A stretch of 64,000 bases of DNA from a bacterium (lineage in GTDB: Bacteria > Sumerlaeota > Sumerlaeia > SLMS01): the NCBI GenBank assembly GCA_016125005.1, contig WGMQ01000042.1, positions 1 through 64,000 of the forward strand. Reading direction: 5' to 3'. Positions 36,280 to 45,218 of this stretch are shown here, in pieces (positions within the stretch are counted from its first letter, which is position 1; each line of letters opens with the position of its first letter). A model generated the notes under the pieces. That model saw only the letters and a program-made list of their open reading frames with translations, was not told the origin of the DNA and did not search any database. The position numbers and the translations under genes are program-made.

Positions 36280-36885
36280 GTGACGACAGAGCGGAAACTG
36301 ATGGATCGAATCGATCAGAAGGGAAGAGGTTGGTGTTTCACCGCCCGTGACTTCCTTGATCTGGCTGATCCCGAGTTAGTATGGAAGGGGCTGACGCGGC
36401 TCTCAAAGAAGGGGGATATTCGCAGGCTGGGACGCGGCCTCTACGACTTCCCTCGTGAGCATCCTGAACTCGGGCTGCTCTCACCAACGCCCGAAGCCGT
36501 GGCCCAGGCGATTGCTGAACGTGACGGATCGCGTCTCCAGCCGAGCGGGGCTTATGCGGCCAATGTCCTCGGTCTCTCCGAACAGGTTCCTGCGCGGGTC
36601 GTCTTCCTGACCAGTGGCCCCGATAGGAAAGTGAAGATCGGGAATCGTGAGATCATCCTGAAGAACACGGTGCCCCGTAACCTGGCGACTGCTGGCCGGA
36701 TCAGTGGCACGGTGATTCAGGCACTTCGCCACATCGGGGAAAAGCACATCACGCAAGCCCACCTCCAGCACTTGCGCGGCAAGCTGAACAAAGCGGATCG
36801 GGAACAGCTTTGGAAGGATCGTGTCAACGCCCCGGTCTGGCTGCACGCCTACCTCAAGGAAATCGCGGGAGACACCGATGCTTGA
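36280..36885 (+). CDS. AbiEi-type antitoxin (DUF6088), type IV toxin-antitoxin system
   Basis: 201 residues. N-terminal winged helix-turn-helix (about 8-50; GRGWCFTARDFLDLADPELV ... RLGRGLYDFPR), then the C-terminal AbiEi antitoxin domain. It should repress its own operon and counteract the toxin without binding it. The chosen start is GTG 36280 with GGGAG eight bases upstream; ATG 36301 is the alternative, and an extension to 36175 would run through the promoter/operator. Its stop overlaps the toxin start by eight bases. Confidence 0.85.
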   Translation: MTTERKLMDRIDQKGRGWCFTARDFLDLADPELVWKGLTRLSKKGDIRRLGRGLYDFPREHPELGLLSPTPEAVAQAIAERDGSRLQPSGAYAANVLGLSEQVPARVVFLTSGPDRKVKIGNREIILKNTVPRNLATAGRISGTVIQALRHIGEKHITQAHLQHLRGKLNKADREQLWKDRVNAPVWLHAYLKEIAGDTDA

Positions 36886-37903
36886 GTTCGCGAAACGCCC
36901 GCCCGCGAGTCTGGCGGACATTTTCGAAGAGTCCGCTGCGCGGCGCGGCATCACTCGCGTCATCGTCGAGAAGGACTTCTGGGTGTGCTACACCTTGCTT
37001 CAGCTCTTCACGGCGCCAGAGCTGAAGGACCATCTGGTCTTCAAAGGCGGCACGTCGCTATCCAAGGCGTTCGGCATCATCAAGCGATTCTCGGAAGACA
37101 TCGACCTCTCGGTCGATCCTGCTTGGCTGGGCATCACCCGTGAGACCGATCCCGACCAAGCCGCTTCTCGAACGCAGAGAGAAAAACGTTGGAAGAAACT
37201 GGAGGGAGTCTGTATCGAGGCGGTGAAAACTCGAGTTTTGCCGGTGCTAGAGGAACGACTAAACCAGGCCTTGGGTGAACCGACACGGGGCGCCGCTCAT
37301 CTGGAGTACAAGATTGATCCAGGAACCGATTCGCCCGTCGTGAACTTCCTCTATCCGACAACGATGACAGACGGCGGCTACATAGAAGCTGCGGTGAAGC
37401 TGGAGTTTGGGGCGCTGACTGACCAGCGTCCGACTGGGAGCCATCCTATTGCGCCTTGGGTTGCTGAAGACTTTCCGAAGCTGTTTGCGACGACTTCCAC
37501 ATCCGCCGTGGTGCTCGAAGCTGAAAGAACATTCTGGGAAAAAGCCACGATTCTTCATTCGGAATACCATCGACCAGCGGGCAAGCCGATGCGCTCAAGG
37601 CACTCTCGTGATCTCTACGATCTCGTCGCCCTCGCAAATCATGAGGCTGGAAAGCGGGCGATTCAAGACCATGCACTGCTGAAACGAGTCGTGGACTTCA
37701 AGGACCGGTACTTCCGGAGTTCGTGGTCAAGCTTTGAGGCGGCACGCCCGGGGACGTTCCGGATCGTACCGCCTGATCATCGCCTTGCCGAGTTGCGTGC
37801 CGACTATCGGCAAATGAGACCGATGTTTCTCGAAGCTCCTCCAGCCTTTGACGAGCTGATTGAGGAGCTTCGGAAGATCGAGGGACGCATCAACAGCAAA
37901 TAG
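36878..37903 (+). CDS. AbiEii/AbiGii-family nucleotidyltransferase toxin
   Basis: 341 residues. Polymerase-beta-like nucleotidyltransferase. EKDFW (31-35), the active-site GGTS at 57-60, and D74-x-D76 in FSEDIDLSV are all intact. ERTFWEKATILHSEY and RHSRDLYDLVAL further on match motifs III-IV. Known relatives use GTP or CTP to modify tRNA or another target and give abortive phage infection. The start ATG 36878 has GGGAG six bases upstream. With the antitoxin gene it makes a compact two-gene defence/TA operon. Confidence 0.92.
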   Translation: MLEFAKRPPASLADIFEESAARRGITRVIVEKDFWVCYTLLQLFTAPELKDHLVFKGGTSLSKAFGIIKRFSEDIDLSVDPAWLGITRETDPDQAASRTQREKRWKKLEGVCIEAVKTRVLPVLEERLNQALGEPTRGAAHLEYKIDPGTDSPVVNFLYPTTMTDGGYIEAAVKLEFGALTDQRPTGSHPIAPWVAEDFPKLFATTSTSAVVLEAERTFWEKATILHSEYHRPAGKPMRSRHSRDLYDLVALANHEAGKRAIQDHALLKRVVDFKDRYFRSSWSSFEAARPGTFRIVPPDHRLAELRADYRQMRPMFLEAPPAFDELIEELRKIEGRINSK

Positions 37904-38012
37904 AAAGTGGTCCGACCGATGCGCAAAACCTTGGCAATACCATCCAAAGGACTTGACCCGACAGCGCCATTTGGAGCGGTGTAATCGTTAGCACAAACCG
38001 CCGGAGCACTTC

Positions 38013-39518
38013 ATGATCCCAAAGCGCGACCCCGTCATCTTCCAGAACCGCCGCAACGATTGGCGGTACGGGCACCTGATCTATCAGGTCTTTCTGGACC
38101 GGTTCGAGCCTTCGAGCCGTCTCGAGTCCAAGGCGGCGCAATATCTACCGCCGCGTCGTCTTCGTGGATGGGACGAGGTTCCGGAGCGTGGGGAGTATCT
38201 GGAGGCCGAGCGCAACTCGCGGCAGGAGCTGGATTTCTGGGGAGGCGACCTGGCGTCGTTCCTGACCCGCGTCGATTACCTGAAGGACCTGGGCATCGAC
38301 GTGGTCTACTTCAACCCGATCTTCGAGGCCTTCACCAATCACAAGTACGACGCCTCTGACTACACGCGTGTGGACCCGCAGTACGGCACGAACGAGGAAC
38401 TGCGAGCCGTGGCGGCGGAGCTTCATCGACGCGGCATGAGGCTGTTGCTCGACGGCGTCTTCAACCACATGGGGCGTCGGGCTCCGGCATTCGAGAAGGC
38501 CCTGGCAACGGGGGAAGGGGCTGACTTTTTTGTCATCGGCGAGCAGTATCGGAACGGCTATCGGGGCTGGCGGAACGTGCGGAACCTGCCGGAGATCAAC
38601 CTGGAGAATCCGGTCGTTCGCGACCGACTCTGGCGCGCACCGGGAAGCATCGTCCGTCGTTACCTGACCGAGGTTGGCATCGATGGCTGGCGTCTGGACG
38701 TGGCGCCGGACGTCGGCTTCGATTACCTGGCCGAACTGACCGCCGCGGCCCACGACGAGAAGCCCGACAGCGTGGTGATCGGCGAGTGCTGGAACTATCC
38801 CGAGGAATGGGTCCGCTGTGTGGACGGCATCATGAACATGCACGCGCGTACCATCGCCGTCGAGATGGTGAACGGGCGCATGAAGCCCTCTGTGGCGATG
38901 CGTTCCATCGAACGCATGATCGAGGACGGCGGCCAGGAGGCGCTGCTGCGCTGTCACTTCGTGTTGGACAACCACGACCTGCCGCGTCTGCGCCATGTGA
39001 TGCCCGACGACCGTCGCCGCGCCCTGCTGCGCTTCCTGCAATTCACCCTGCCGGGCTGTCCGGTGATCTACTACGGCAGCGAGTTGGGCATGGAGGGCGG
39101 GCACGATCCGCTCAACCGCGCACCGATGCGATGGGACCTGCTGCGAGGAGCCAATCCCGAGTTGGAGTGGGTGCGTCGCCTGATCGCGGTTCGGCGCGAG
39201 AACGCGGCGCTCCGCATCGGAGACTTGCGGGCGCTCGACGCGGATCGCTTCTTCGCGTTCCTCCGCCTGACGGACCGGGCGCGGGAGACGTTGCTGGTGA
39301 TCGCCAATCCCACGGAGGACACGCTGACCGAGGTGGTGCAGATCCGCGATTCGCGCTGGATGGACGCCGCGCCGGTGACGTGTCTCCTGAGCGGCAAGCA
39401 GGCCGTGGTGCATTGCGGTCTGCTGGAGGAGACGCTCGCCCCCTGGGAGGTGCGAATCTATCGCACCGTCGACCAGGGGATCACGGACGGCTATTCGATG
39501 CTGAAGCGGGTTCCCTGA
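38013..39518 (+). CDS. GH13 alpha-amylase-family glycosidase (neopullulanase-like)
   Basis: 501 residues, no signal peptide, so probably intracellular maltodextrin processing. GH13 regions: VYFNPIFEAFTNHKYDASDY, RLLLDGVFNHMG (region I), GWRLDVA (nucleophile Asp), VIGECWN (acid/base Glu) and LDNHDLPR (transition-state Asp). ELDFWGGDLASFLTRVDYL near residue 70 is typical of the neopullulanase/cyclomaltodextrinase group, though the extra N-terminal domain of those enzymes is absent. It has a complete beta C-domain. Stands alone, convergent with the next minus-strand gene. Confidence 0.92.
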   Translation: MIPKRDPVIFQNRRNDWRYGHLIYQVFLDRFEPSSRLESKAAQYLPPRRLRGWDEVPERGEYLEAERNSRQELDFWGGDLASFLTRVDYLKDLGIDVVYFNPIFEAFTNHKYDASDYTRVDPQYGTNEELRAVAAELHRRGMRLLLDGVFNHMGRRAPAFEKALATGEGADFFVIGEQYRNGYRGWRNVRNLPEINLENPVVRDRLWRAPGSIVRRYLTEVGIDGWRLDVAPDVGFDYLAELTAAAHDEKPDSVVIGECWNYPEEWVRCVDGIMNMHARTIAVEMVNGRMKPSVAMRSIERMIEDGGQEALLRCHFVLDNHDLPRLRHVMPDDRRRALLRFLQFTLPGCPVIYYGSELGMEGGHDPLNRAPMRWDLLRGANPELEWVRRLIAVRRENAALRIGDLRALDADRFFAFLRLTDRARETLLVIANPTEDTLTEVVQIRDSRWMDAAPVTCLLSGKQAVVHCGLLEETLAPWEVRIYRTVDQGITDGYSMLKRVP

Positions 39519-40037
39519 TTACTCGAGGTCGGGGACGGCCAGTTCGCCGCGGTCGGAGAGCGACTTGGTCGCGGCGTCGTGCGTGCGTGTATAGACAGGC
39601 AGGCAGACCTCGATGTTGAAGTGGTACCAGTCGAGGATCTCCAACTGGTCCATGGCCGCCGAGCCCTCGTAGACGGTCAGCAGCAGGCGGTGGTCGGTGA
39701 GCTTGCGGATCAGGTCGCAGAGCACCTCCAAGTCCACCTTGTGCGCCGCGGTCGAAAGGTCGACGAAGGGGGCCTTTGGGTCGCTGATGTTCGACTCGAT
39801 CTGCTGGTGGATGCCGCCGACTGTATAGACGTAGTAGGAGATGAGGATGAAGCCATCCTCCAGCGCACGATCCTGGTCGCTGACGGCCCAGGTCACGGGC
39901 TTGAAGGAAGGGTCGCCGATCTTGTGCAGCGTCCAGGTGGTCTTGTCCCCTTCCTGAAGGAAGAGCTGCCAGAGCGGGGCCACTCCCTTGCCGGACTTCC
40001 CGTCGCCGATAAGCAGGTGTGCGGTCACTCGATTCAT
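39519..40037 (-). CDS. Hypothetical protein (172 aa)
   Basis: Not recognised. Soluble-looking alpha/beta protein (LIGDGKSGKGVAPLWQLFLQ, HKVDLEVLCDLIRKLTDHRL, DWYHFNIEVCLPVYTRTHDA). The start ATG 40037 has AGGG eight bases upstream. Last gene of the alr group, five bases after the previous stop. Confidence 0.65.
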   Translation of the reverse strand: MNRVTAHLLIGDGKSGKGVAPLWQLFLQEGDKTTWTLHKIGDPSFKPVTWAVSDQDRALEDGFILISYYVYTVGGIHQQIESNISDPKAPFVDLSTAAHKVDLEVLCDLIRKLTDHRLLLTVYEGSAAMDQLEILDWYHFNIEVCLPVYTRTHDAATKSLSDRGELAVPDLE

Positions 40038-40041
40038 GAAG

Positions 40042-40365
40042 TCATCCCTTTTCCGGGTTGGTAGGTGTCGTGCTTGGAGTGGCGGCCTCGCCACCGGCCC
40101 ATCGTCCCGCCAGCCAGCCGATGATCGCGCAGGCACCAGCCACGATGATCGCGGACCAGACTGAGTCGAAGCCCACGGTGGCCAGCACCGCGTTGTGCAC
40201 CGCCCAGAAGGCGAGCGCGAAGGGGCCAAGGGCGGCGAACACCCACGCGGTGCGGCGCCAATCGGGGAGCCAGCGCGCCGCCAGCAATCCGATCACCGGC
40301 GTTGCCACCGCCCCCGCCACGAGGAGCGCCAGAAAGCTGGTCGGGTTCAGCAGCAGGGCGGTCAT
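40042..40365 (-). CDS. Small membrane protein (107 aa)
   Basis: About three membrane segments (FLALLVAGAVATPVIGLLAA, AWVFAALGPFALAFWAV, WSAIIVAGACAIIGWLAG) and a short polar tail. Not recognised. ATG at 40365 overlaps the upstream stop as ATGA, so it is coupled to it. Confidence 0.7.
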   Translation of the reverse strand: MTALLLNPTSFLALLVAGAVATPVIGLLAARWLPDWRRTAWVFAALGPFALAFWAVHNAVLATVGFDSVWSAIIVAGACAIIGWLAGRWAGGEAATPSTTPTNPEKG

Positions 40366-40691
40366 TCTTCCGTGTCCGTCGATTCCGAGGCACGATGCCT
40401 CGCGTGGGTCCGCAGGTACACCTTGAGCTGCCCCTGCAGGGTCCTCAGCACTCGCTCCAGCGTAATGCCCACCAGCCACCCGCCCGCAAGGAAGACCAGC
40501 CCGGGAATCAACAGTCCCTTCATGGGAGTCTCTGCCGAGCCCCACAGCGAATAGGACCAGCCGCAGAGCATCAGCACGCCGACAATCGACAGAAAGCGCC
40601 CCACGGCCTTGAGGATGCCCGCCGTCAGCGAGCGGCGCCGGAGGAGCGCCTCCAGGTGCCAGAGCAGCTCGGCGGCGTTACTCCGCGCCAT
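40362..40691 (-). CDS. Small membrane protein (109 aa)
   Basis: Two membrane segments (about 27-45 and 57-75; FLSIVGVLMLCGWSYSLW, GLLIPGLVFLAGGWLVGI) between charged ends. Not recognised. ATG 40691 overlaps the alr stop by 14 bases, so it belongs to the alr operon. Confidence 0.65.
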   Translation of the reverse strand: MARSNAAELLWHLEALLRRRSLTAGILKAVGRFLSIVGVLMLCGWSYSLWGSAETPMKGLLIPGLVFLAGGWLVGITLERVLRTLQGQLKVYLRTHARHRASESTDTEE

Positions 40692-41811
40692 GCCACTGCC
40701 TCGGCACACGCGCCGTCAGGAAGCAAGTCAGCTCGTAAGGAATCGTCCCGGCAATCGCTGCCATTTCCTCCAGCGAAAGACGCTCGTCCCCCTGACGCCC
40801 GTAAACCACCACCTCGTCGCCGTCGCGCGCGTCGGGCACCTCCGAGAGATCCACCATGAACTGGTCCATGCAGACTCGTCCGCGGATAGGAACGCGACGC
40901 CCGTGGACCAGTACCATGCCCTTCGAGGAAAAGAGCCGCGGAAAGCCGTCGCCATAGCCGAGCGGCACCACGCCGATCAGCGTGTCGCGCTGCGCCGTCC
41001 AGGTGCGCCCATAGGAAACCGAATCGCCCGCCTTCACCCAACGAACCGCCCCCAGGCGGGACTTGAGCGTCAGCACCGGACGGAGCGGCAGCGGTGGGTC
41101 CAGCGTCCCCGCCGGATCGACGCCGTACAGCATCATGCCGGGGCGCACCAGGTCGCCCGCCACCCAACGATGGCGCAGGATCGCGCCCGAGTTGGCCGTG
41201 TGGATCAGCGGACGGTGCCCCGCCGCGACCACCGTGCGGCGGATTTCCTCGAAGCGCTCCTGTTGCAGGTGCGTGAACTGGCTGTCGGACTCGGAAAGTC
41301 CATCGGAGCAGGAAAAGTGCGCCATCAATCCGGCAAAGCTCGGGTCGCCGGGAGCAAAGGCTTCGAGCCACGAAAGGTCGTCGAAGCGGAACCCGTCGCG
41401 ACCGATCCCCGTGTCCATCTGGATATGGAGGCGGGCCGGTTCCCTCCGGTCACGCGCCAACGCCAAGTGATGCTGCAAGAGCGGCAGGTTGCCCACGATC
41501 ACGTCGAGATGCGCGCCCTGCAGGGCAGCCGCCTCGTCGGCCAACGTTGGCGCCAGCACGATGATCCGCACGTCCCGGAACTCGGGAAGCGCTCGCAGCG
41601 CCAGTCCCTCATCGGTGGTGGCCACAGCAAGGCCCCACGCACCCGCCTTCATCGCCGCGCGTGCCACCGCCGTGGCGCCATGGCCGTAGGCATCGGCCTT
41701 CACGACTGCGATCACCCCGGCCGGGCTCATGGCCTCGGCGATCACGCGAACATTGTGGGCGATGGCGGAAAGATCAATTTCGACGAAACTGCGACGATAG
41801 GGAAGGGACAT
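40678..41811 (-). CDS. alr: Alanine racemase
   Basis: 377 residues. PLP enzyme making D-alanine for peptidoglycan. The PLP-binding Lys38 is in VVKADAYGHG, and the catalytic Tyr is in DSVSYGRTW; also HIQMDTGIGRDG, ANSGAILRH, RPGMMLYGVDP and RVCMDQFMVD. The start ATG 41811 matches the family N-terminus although no strong RBS is visible; an upstream in-frame stretch to 41955 is not alr-like. Heads a four-gene overlapping operon with three uncharacterised genes. Confidence 0.95.
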   Translation of the reverse strand: MSLPYRRSFVEIDLSAIAHNVRVIAEAMSPAGVIAVVKADAYGHGATAVARAAMKAGAWGLAVATTDEGLALRALPEFRDVRIIVLAPTLADEAAALQGAHLDVIVGNLPLLQHHLALARDRREPARLHIQMDTGIGRDGFRFDDLSWLEAFAPGDPSFAGLMAHFSCSDGLSESDSQFTHLQQERFEEIRRTVVAAGHRPLIHTANSGAILRHRWVAGDLVRPGMMLYGVDPAGTLDPPLPLRPVLTLKSRLGAVRWVKAGDSVSYGRTWTAQRDTLIGVVPLGYGDGFPRLFSSKGMVLVHGRRVPIRGRVCMDQFMVDLSEVPDARDGDEVVVYGRQGDERLSLEEMAAIAGTIPYELTCFLTARVPRQWHGAE

Positions 41812-42060
41812 TGCGGGACCGTCAGGGAAGGCTGGTGCGACGCTCCAGCAACCTCCCCCACCGCGACAACAGGGATTCGCCCGGAGGAAAGAGTGACCGC
41901 AAAATCCCATCGTGGCCGAGTCGGTGAGCCGTCGGCCAAAAGGGTTGCCCACCATGTATCCGCCATGTCCCTAACGATCTGTCATTGAGGATCGTGGTGA
42001 AGCAGTCTGGACTGATGAGGTCGGCGAGTGCCGCTGAGGGCGGTACCGAAAGGAGCAGCG

Positions 42061-43095
42061 GTGGATAACCCCCTTCCCCATTACCCACCGCCGGGCTCCC
42101 GGAGCGGCGGAGTTTATGCCGGCATCGGCGGGAAGCTAACCACTGGGGAGGTAATCACGCGATCCGATGTGCCCTTCTCGTGGGCTGCCTGGATCGGGTG
42201 GACGGTAGCCAGCCGTTCTGTTTGGCCTGCCGATGCACTTCAAACCCCCGTTTTCGCCCTCTATCTGGGCAGGCTTCGTGGGGCAGGGGGAGAGACCCTT
42301 GTCGCCCTGCTGCCGTGGATGACTTTTGCGGCCCTTGCCTTGGCCGCCCGCGAGGCCACCTTTCCCGGGCCGACTCCCCCCACGTTTTGGAAGGAATACG
42401 GCTTTTGGTTCTCCGTGGGTCTGGTGCAGGCGATGATCGCCCCGGTCGTTGGTATCGGTCAGGTCGCTCTGCTTGGGCGGGCCTTCGCGCGACACCTTCC
42501 GTTGGCCGTGCGCGAGGAGCTGAGCCTGTGCCCGAACATCAAGGCTCGCGATCTGGTGTACGGAATCGGGGCACGACTGGCCGCGGCGAACGGACTAGGC
42601 GTGGTCATCTGGCTGACGATCATTCTGGGAGCATCACACTGGTACCTGACGGCGAGCATCGGCCAGGCTCCCGTCAATGGGCTCGCGATGGTTGTACTCA
42701 TCACGCTACTTCTCTACGGTGCCTACACGACGCGGGTGTTTTCCGATCACGCGGTGGCCGTGGCGGCGCGGGCCTGGTTCCTGTTGCCGGAGAGAGCCGA
42801 CGCCAGCGCCCGCGCGATTCGTGACTACTTCCTATGGCGCCCTGTGGTTTTCATTCTCGCTCCCGTGGCCGCAGCGTTCCTGCTCTTGCTGATCGGTTTC
42901 ATGGAAGCATGGCTGCTGGCTTTTCTAGTGATCATCGTCTTTCCCGTCGCCATGGGTTCTTTGGCTGCGGCAACGGAGCAGCGGGCTGCCCGTGTCATGG
43001 CCCGAACGGTGGGAACGCTGGACAAGATTGGTCTCAATGGCGGCGAGCACCGTTCCTTCAAGCCGCCCAAGCTGTCGGAATCGTGGCCCGAGTAG
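42061..43095 (+). CDS. Polytopic membrane protein of unknown function
   Basis: 344 residues. Five to six hydrophobic segments (TLVALLPWMTFAALALAA; VGLVQAMIAPVVGIGQVALL; LGVVIWLTIILGASHWY; GLAMVVLITLLLYGAY; FILAPVAAAFLLLLIGFM; LLAFLVIIVFPVAMGSLA), with soluble loops between. It looks like a YIP1- or ABC-2-type membrane protein but I cannot place it. The start is GTG 42061 with AGGAG five bases upstream. Confidence 0.7.
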   Translation: MDNPLPHYPPPGSRSGGVYAGIGGKLTTGEVITRSDVPFSWAAWIGWTVASRSVWPADALQTPVFALYLGRLRGAGGETLVALLPWMTFAALALAAREATFPGPTPPTFWKEYGFWFSVGLVQAMIAPVVGIGQVALLGRAFARHLPLAVREELSLCPNIKARDLVYGIGARLAAANGLGVVIWLTIILGASHWYLTASIGQAPVNGLAMVVLITLLLYGAYTTRVFSDHAVAVAARAWFLLPERADASARAIRDYFLWRPVVFILAPVAAAFLLLLIGFMEAWLLAFLVIIVFPVAMGSLAAATEQRAARVMARTVGTLDKIGLNGGEHRSFKPPKLSESWPE

Positions 43096-43149
43096 TGGAT
43101 TGGCACACTGTCTGCCCAGGGGCAGTCGATGACCCGAAGAGGGGACTGT

Positions 43150-44313
43150 ATGGCAAATACCAATAGTCGAGCTGTAAAGACTCTCATGGTAGTCCTTTCA
43201 ACCGCACTGGTGCTAGTTTCGGTTGTTCAGCTCATTGACCCAATCATTGGCCAGTTTGGCGCGGGCGAGACTCCCACCTGGGCACGCCTCCTTGGCTTGT
43301 GTCTCTCCCTGGGAGCCTTCGGGACGGTGGGAGCACTGGCGATTCGGAGCCGCAAGGGAGTGGGCTTTCCTCTCATCCCTCCTGCCATCCTGATGCTGGG
43401 GGCCATCGTCGCCCAGGTCACCATCTCCACCATTGCTCAGGGACTCAACGCGGGTAACTTTCGACGGGTGGAGGCCGAGACCGTCCTCGAGTCGGGCGAA
43501 CTTGCCCGCCCAAGCGATACGGAAACCCTGCGCCTTGCCTTCCTCGGCGATTCGGGCGACGGCACCGAGTCCATCCACCAAATCGGCGAGTACCTTGCGA
43601 CGTACAACGCAGAGCACGGCCTCGACGGTGTGATCCTCCTCGGCGACAACATCTACAACATCCCCGACGACGGCTGGGAGGAGCGTTACGAGAAAACGAT
43701 CACCTCTCCGTTCTCCAAGCTTTTCGAGGCCCAGATTCCCTTCTATGCGCTCCTCGGCAACCACGACTTCGACAACAAGAAGGTGCTCGAAAAGATGCTG
43801 CACGATCCGCGGCTGAACATGAACGGCGAGCGCTACTACAAGGTCGACATGCCGGGTGCGGGCGGGCTCGCGCTCTTCCTGCTGGATGCAGAGCTGGCTG
43901 GCGTGGACACCTTCCAGACCTACTGGCTCGACGAGCAGCTTGCCAAGTCTGAGGAACTTTGGAAGATCGTCCTGATCCACAAGCCCGCCAAGAGCGAGCA
44001 TGGCGGCAACCCGTTCGTCAGAAGCCTGTTCGATCAGGTGGACCTCGCCGAAGCCGGAGTCCAGCTCCTCATGTCGGGGGACGATCACAACTACCAGCGC
44101 CACGAGCTGGAACCGGGCGTGGTCCAGATTGTGAACGGCGGGGCCAGCGACCGAAAGCACATCGAGCGCAAGACCAGCTACAAGAGCATTGCCTCTTACG
44201 ACGAGCGTGAGTCCTTCGTCATCGGCGAGTTCACAGCCCAGAAAGCCCATTTCCGCGCCATCAACCATCGGGGCGAGGTGGTTGACGAATTCGATCTCGT
44301 GCCCGAACCTTGA
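43150..44313 (+). CDS. Membrane-anchored calcineurin-like metallophosphoesterase
   Basis: 387 residues. Three N-terminal membrane segments (about 10-32, 42-62 and 74-95), then a phosphoesterase domain with all metal motifs: FLGDSGDG, LLGDNIYN, LLGNHDFDN, VLIHKPAKS and SGDDHNYQRHE (GHxH variant). Resembles purple-acid-phosphatase/tartrate-resistant types; the substrate is probably periplasmic phosphate esters. The start ATG 43150 has GAGGGG upstream. Followed after 16 bases by the TIG-domain gene. Confidence 0.88.
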   Translation: MANTNSRAVKTLMVVLSTALVLVSVVQLIDPIIGQFGAGETPTWARLLGLCLSLGAFGTVGALAIRSRKGVGFPLIPPAILMLGAIVAQVTISTIAQGLNAGNFRRVEAETVLESGELARPSDTETLRLAFLGDSGDGTESIHQIGEYLATYNAEHGLDGVILLGDNIYNIPDDGWEERYEKTITSPFSKLFEAQIPFYALLGNHDFDNKKVLEKMLHDPRLNMNGERYYKVDMPGAGGLALFLLDAELAGVDTFQTYWLDEQLAKSEELWKIVLIHKPAKSEHGGNPFVRSLFDQVDLAEAGVQLLMSGDDHNYQRHELEPGVVQIVNGGASDRKHIERKTSYKSIASYDERESFVIGEFTAQKAHFRAINHRGEVVDEFDLVPEP

Positions 44314-44329
44314 TGGAGGGAGAGTCGTG

Positions 44330-45196
44330 ATGCGATTGATTGCCACCGTCCTATTCATCTCGGCTGTTTCCGCGGCGCACGCGGAGGAGAAGAGTTTATA
44401 CCTGACCGACCTGCTGACGGTGAAGAGTCAGATGGAGACCTACTACATCGACTCTTCCCGGTTTACCACCATCGAAAACCTCGACGACACGGAGACAGGC
44501 ACGGTGGCGCGCCCCTGGCAGGCCATCAACCAAGGGGGCGGGGCTCTGACCGTCATTCCGTCAGAGGGCTTCGCCCGCGTCCAGTTCCAGACCATCTGGT
44601 TCGGGCCGTACATCTCATGGAATGGTGCCCGTGACTACGAGACCGCAGCGGGAGACTACGATGAGGGGGCGCCGCTCGATTTGAACGGCACCAGCTCCAT
44701 CTACTTCTACACACCGCTCGGTTTGCTGGAGCCAAAGACCCGGGACATTTCCCTTCGCTACTATGGTGACGACTTCAGCTCCTACTACATCGTGACTCAC
44801 GGAGCGAACGGCGTCTTCGATGGAAACCTGACGCGTGCCGTGCCGGGTGATGACGTCGCGGTGGAGATTCCCGGATTTACGATCACCGTTCCCGTGATCT
44901 CTTCCGTAAAGCGAAATAGCCAGAGCACAAAGGGGGTCGCTGGCTGGACGGTTACAGTCCGGGGCTATAACCTTGGGACCAATACTGGATCCGCGGCGGT
45001 GCTGATCGACGGCTCCCCCGCCAGCGGGAGTGTGAGCAGTTGGACGACGAACACGGTGGAGTTTTCGAGCGCCAGCGAACCCGCACTGGGTGCGTCGATT
45101 TCAATTCGTCTGGCCTCCGGAGCGATCGCGTCGAGGAGCCTGCCGCTTGTCGACGCAAACGCCCCCTCCGCCATCGTCGACTGGAGTTTGTTCTAG
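44330..45196 (+). CDS. Secreted protein with pseudopilin-like domain and C-terminal IPT/TIG domain
   Basis: 288 residues with a signal peptide (ISAVSAAHA|EE). Residues 20-175 resemble the globular half of a GspG pseudopilin: LTVKSQMETYYIDSSRFTTI, FGPYISWNG, a DYETAAGDYDEGAPLDLNG loop, YFYTPLG, SSYYIVTHGANGVFDGN. The usual hydrophobic pilin helix is replaced by a cleavable signal. From about 189 there is an IPT/TIG-type Ig domain (VPVISSVKRNS ... GWTVTVRGYNLG ... ASISIRLASG). ATG 44330 has a GGAGGG RBS; GTG 44327 is possible. Same-strand neighbour of the phosphoesterase. The pseudopilin relation is my inference from sequence pattern. Confidence 0.65.
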   Translation: MRLIATVLFISAVSAAHAEEKSLYLTDLLTVKSQMETYYIDSSRFTTIENLDDTETGTVARPWQAINQGGGALTVIPSEGFARVQFQTIWFGPYISWNGARDYETAAGDYDEGAPLDLNGTSSIYFYTPLGLLEPKTRDISLRYYGDDFSSYYIVTHGANGVFDGNLTRAVPGDDVAVEIPGFTITVPVISSVKRNSQSTKGVAGWTVTVRGYNLGTNTGSAAVLIDGSPASGSVSSWTTNTVEFSSASEPALGASISIRLASGAIASRSLPLVDANAPSAIVDWSLF

Positions 45197-45218
45197 CCAA
45201 ACGAGGGCGTCCCGGAAT

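Noticed and set aside
37952-37985. TTGACC ... TGTAAT as a promoter for the GH13 gene
   Set aside because: The spacing is about 21 bases, too long for a standard promoter.
38145-39413. 422-codon minus-strand frame opposite the GH13 gene
   Set aside because: All GH13 catalytic regions are on the plus strand; the minus frame is His/Gln/Arg-rich shadow.
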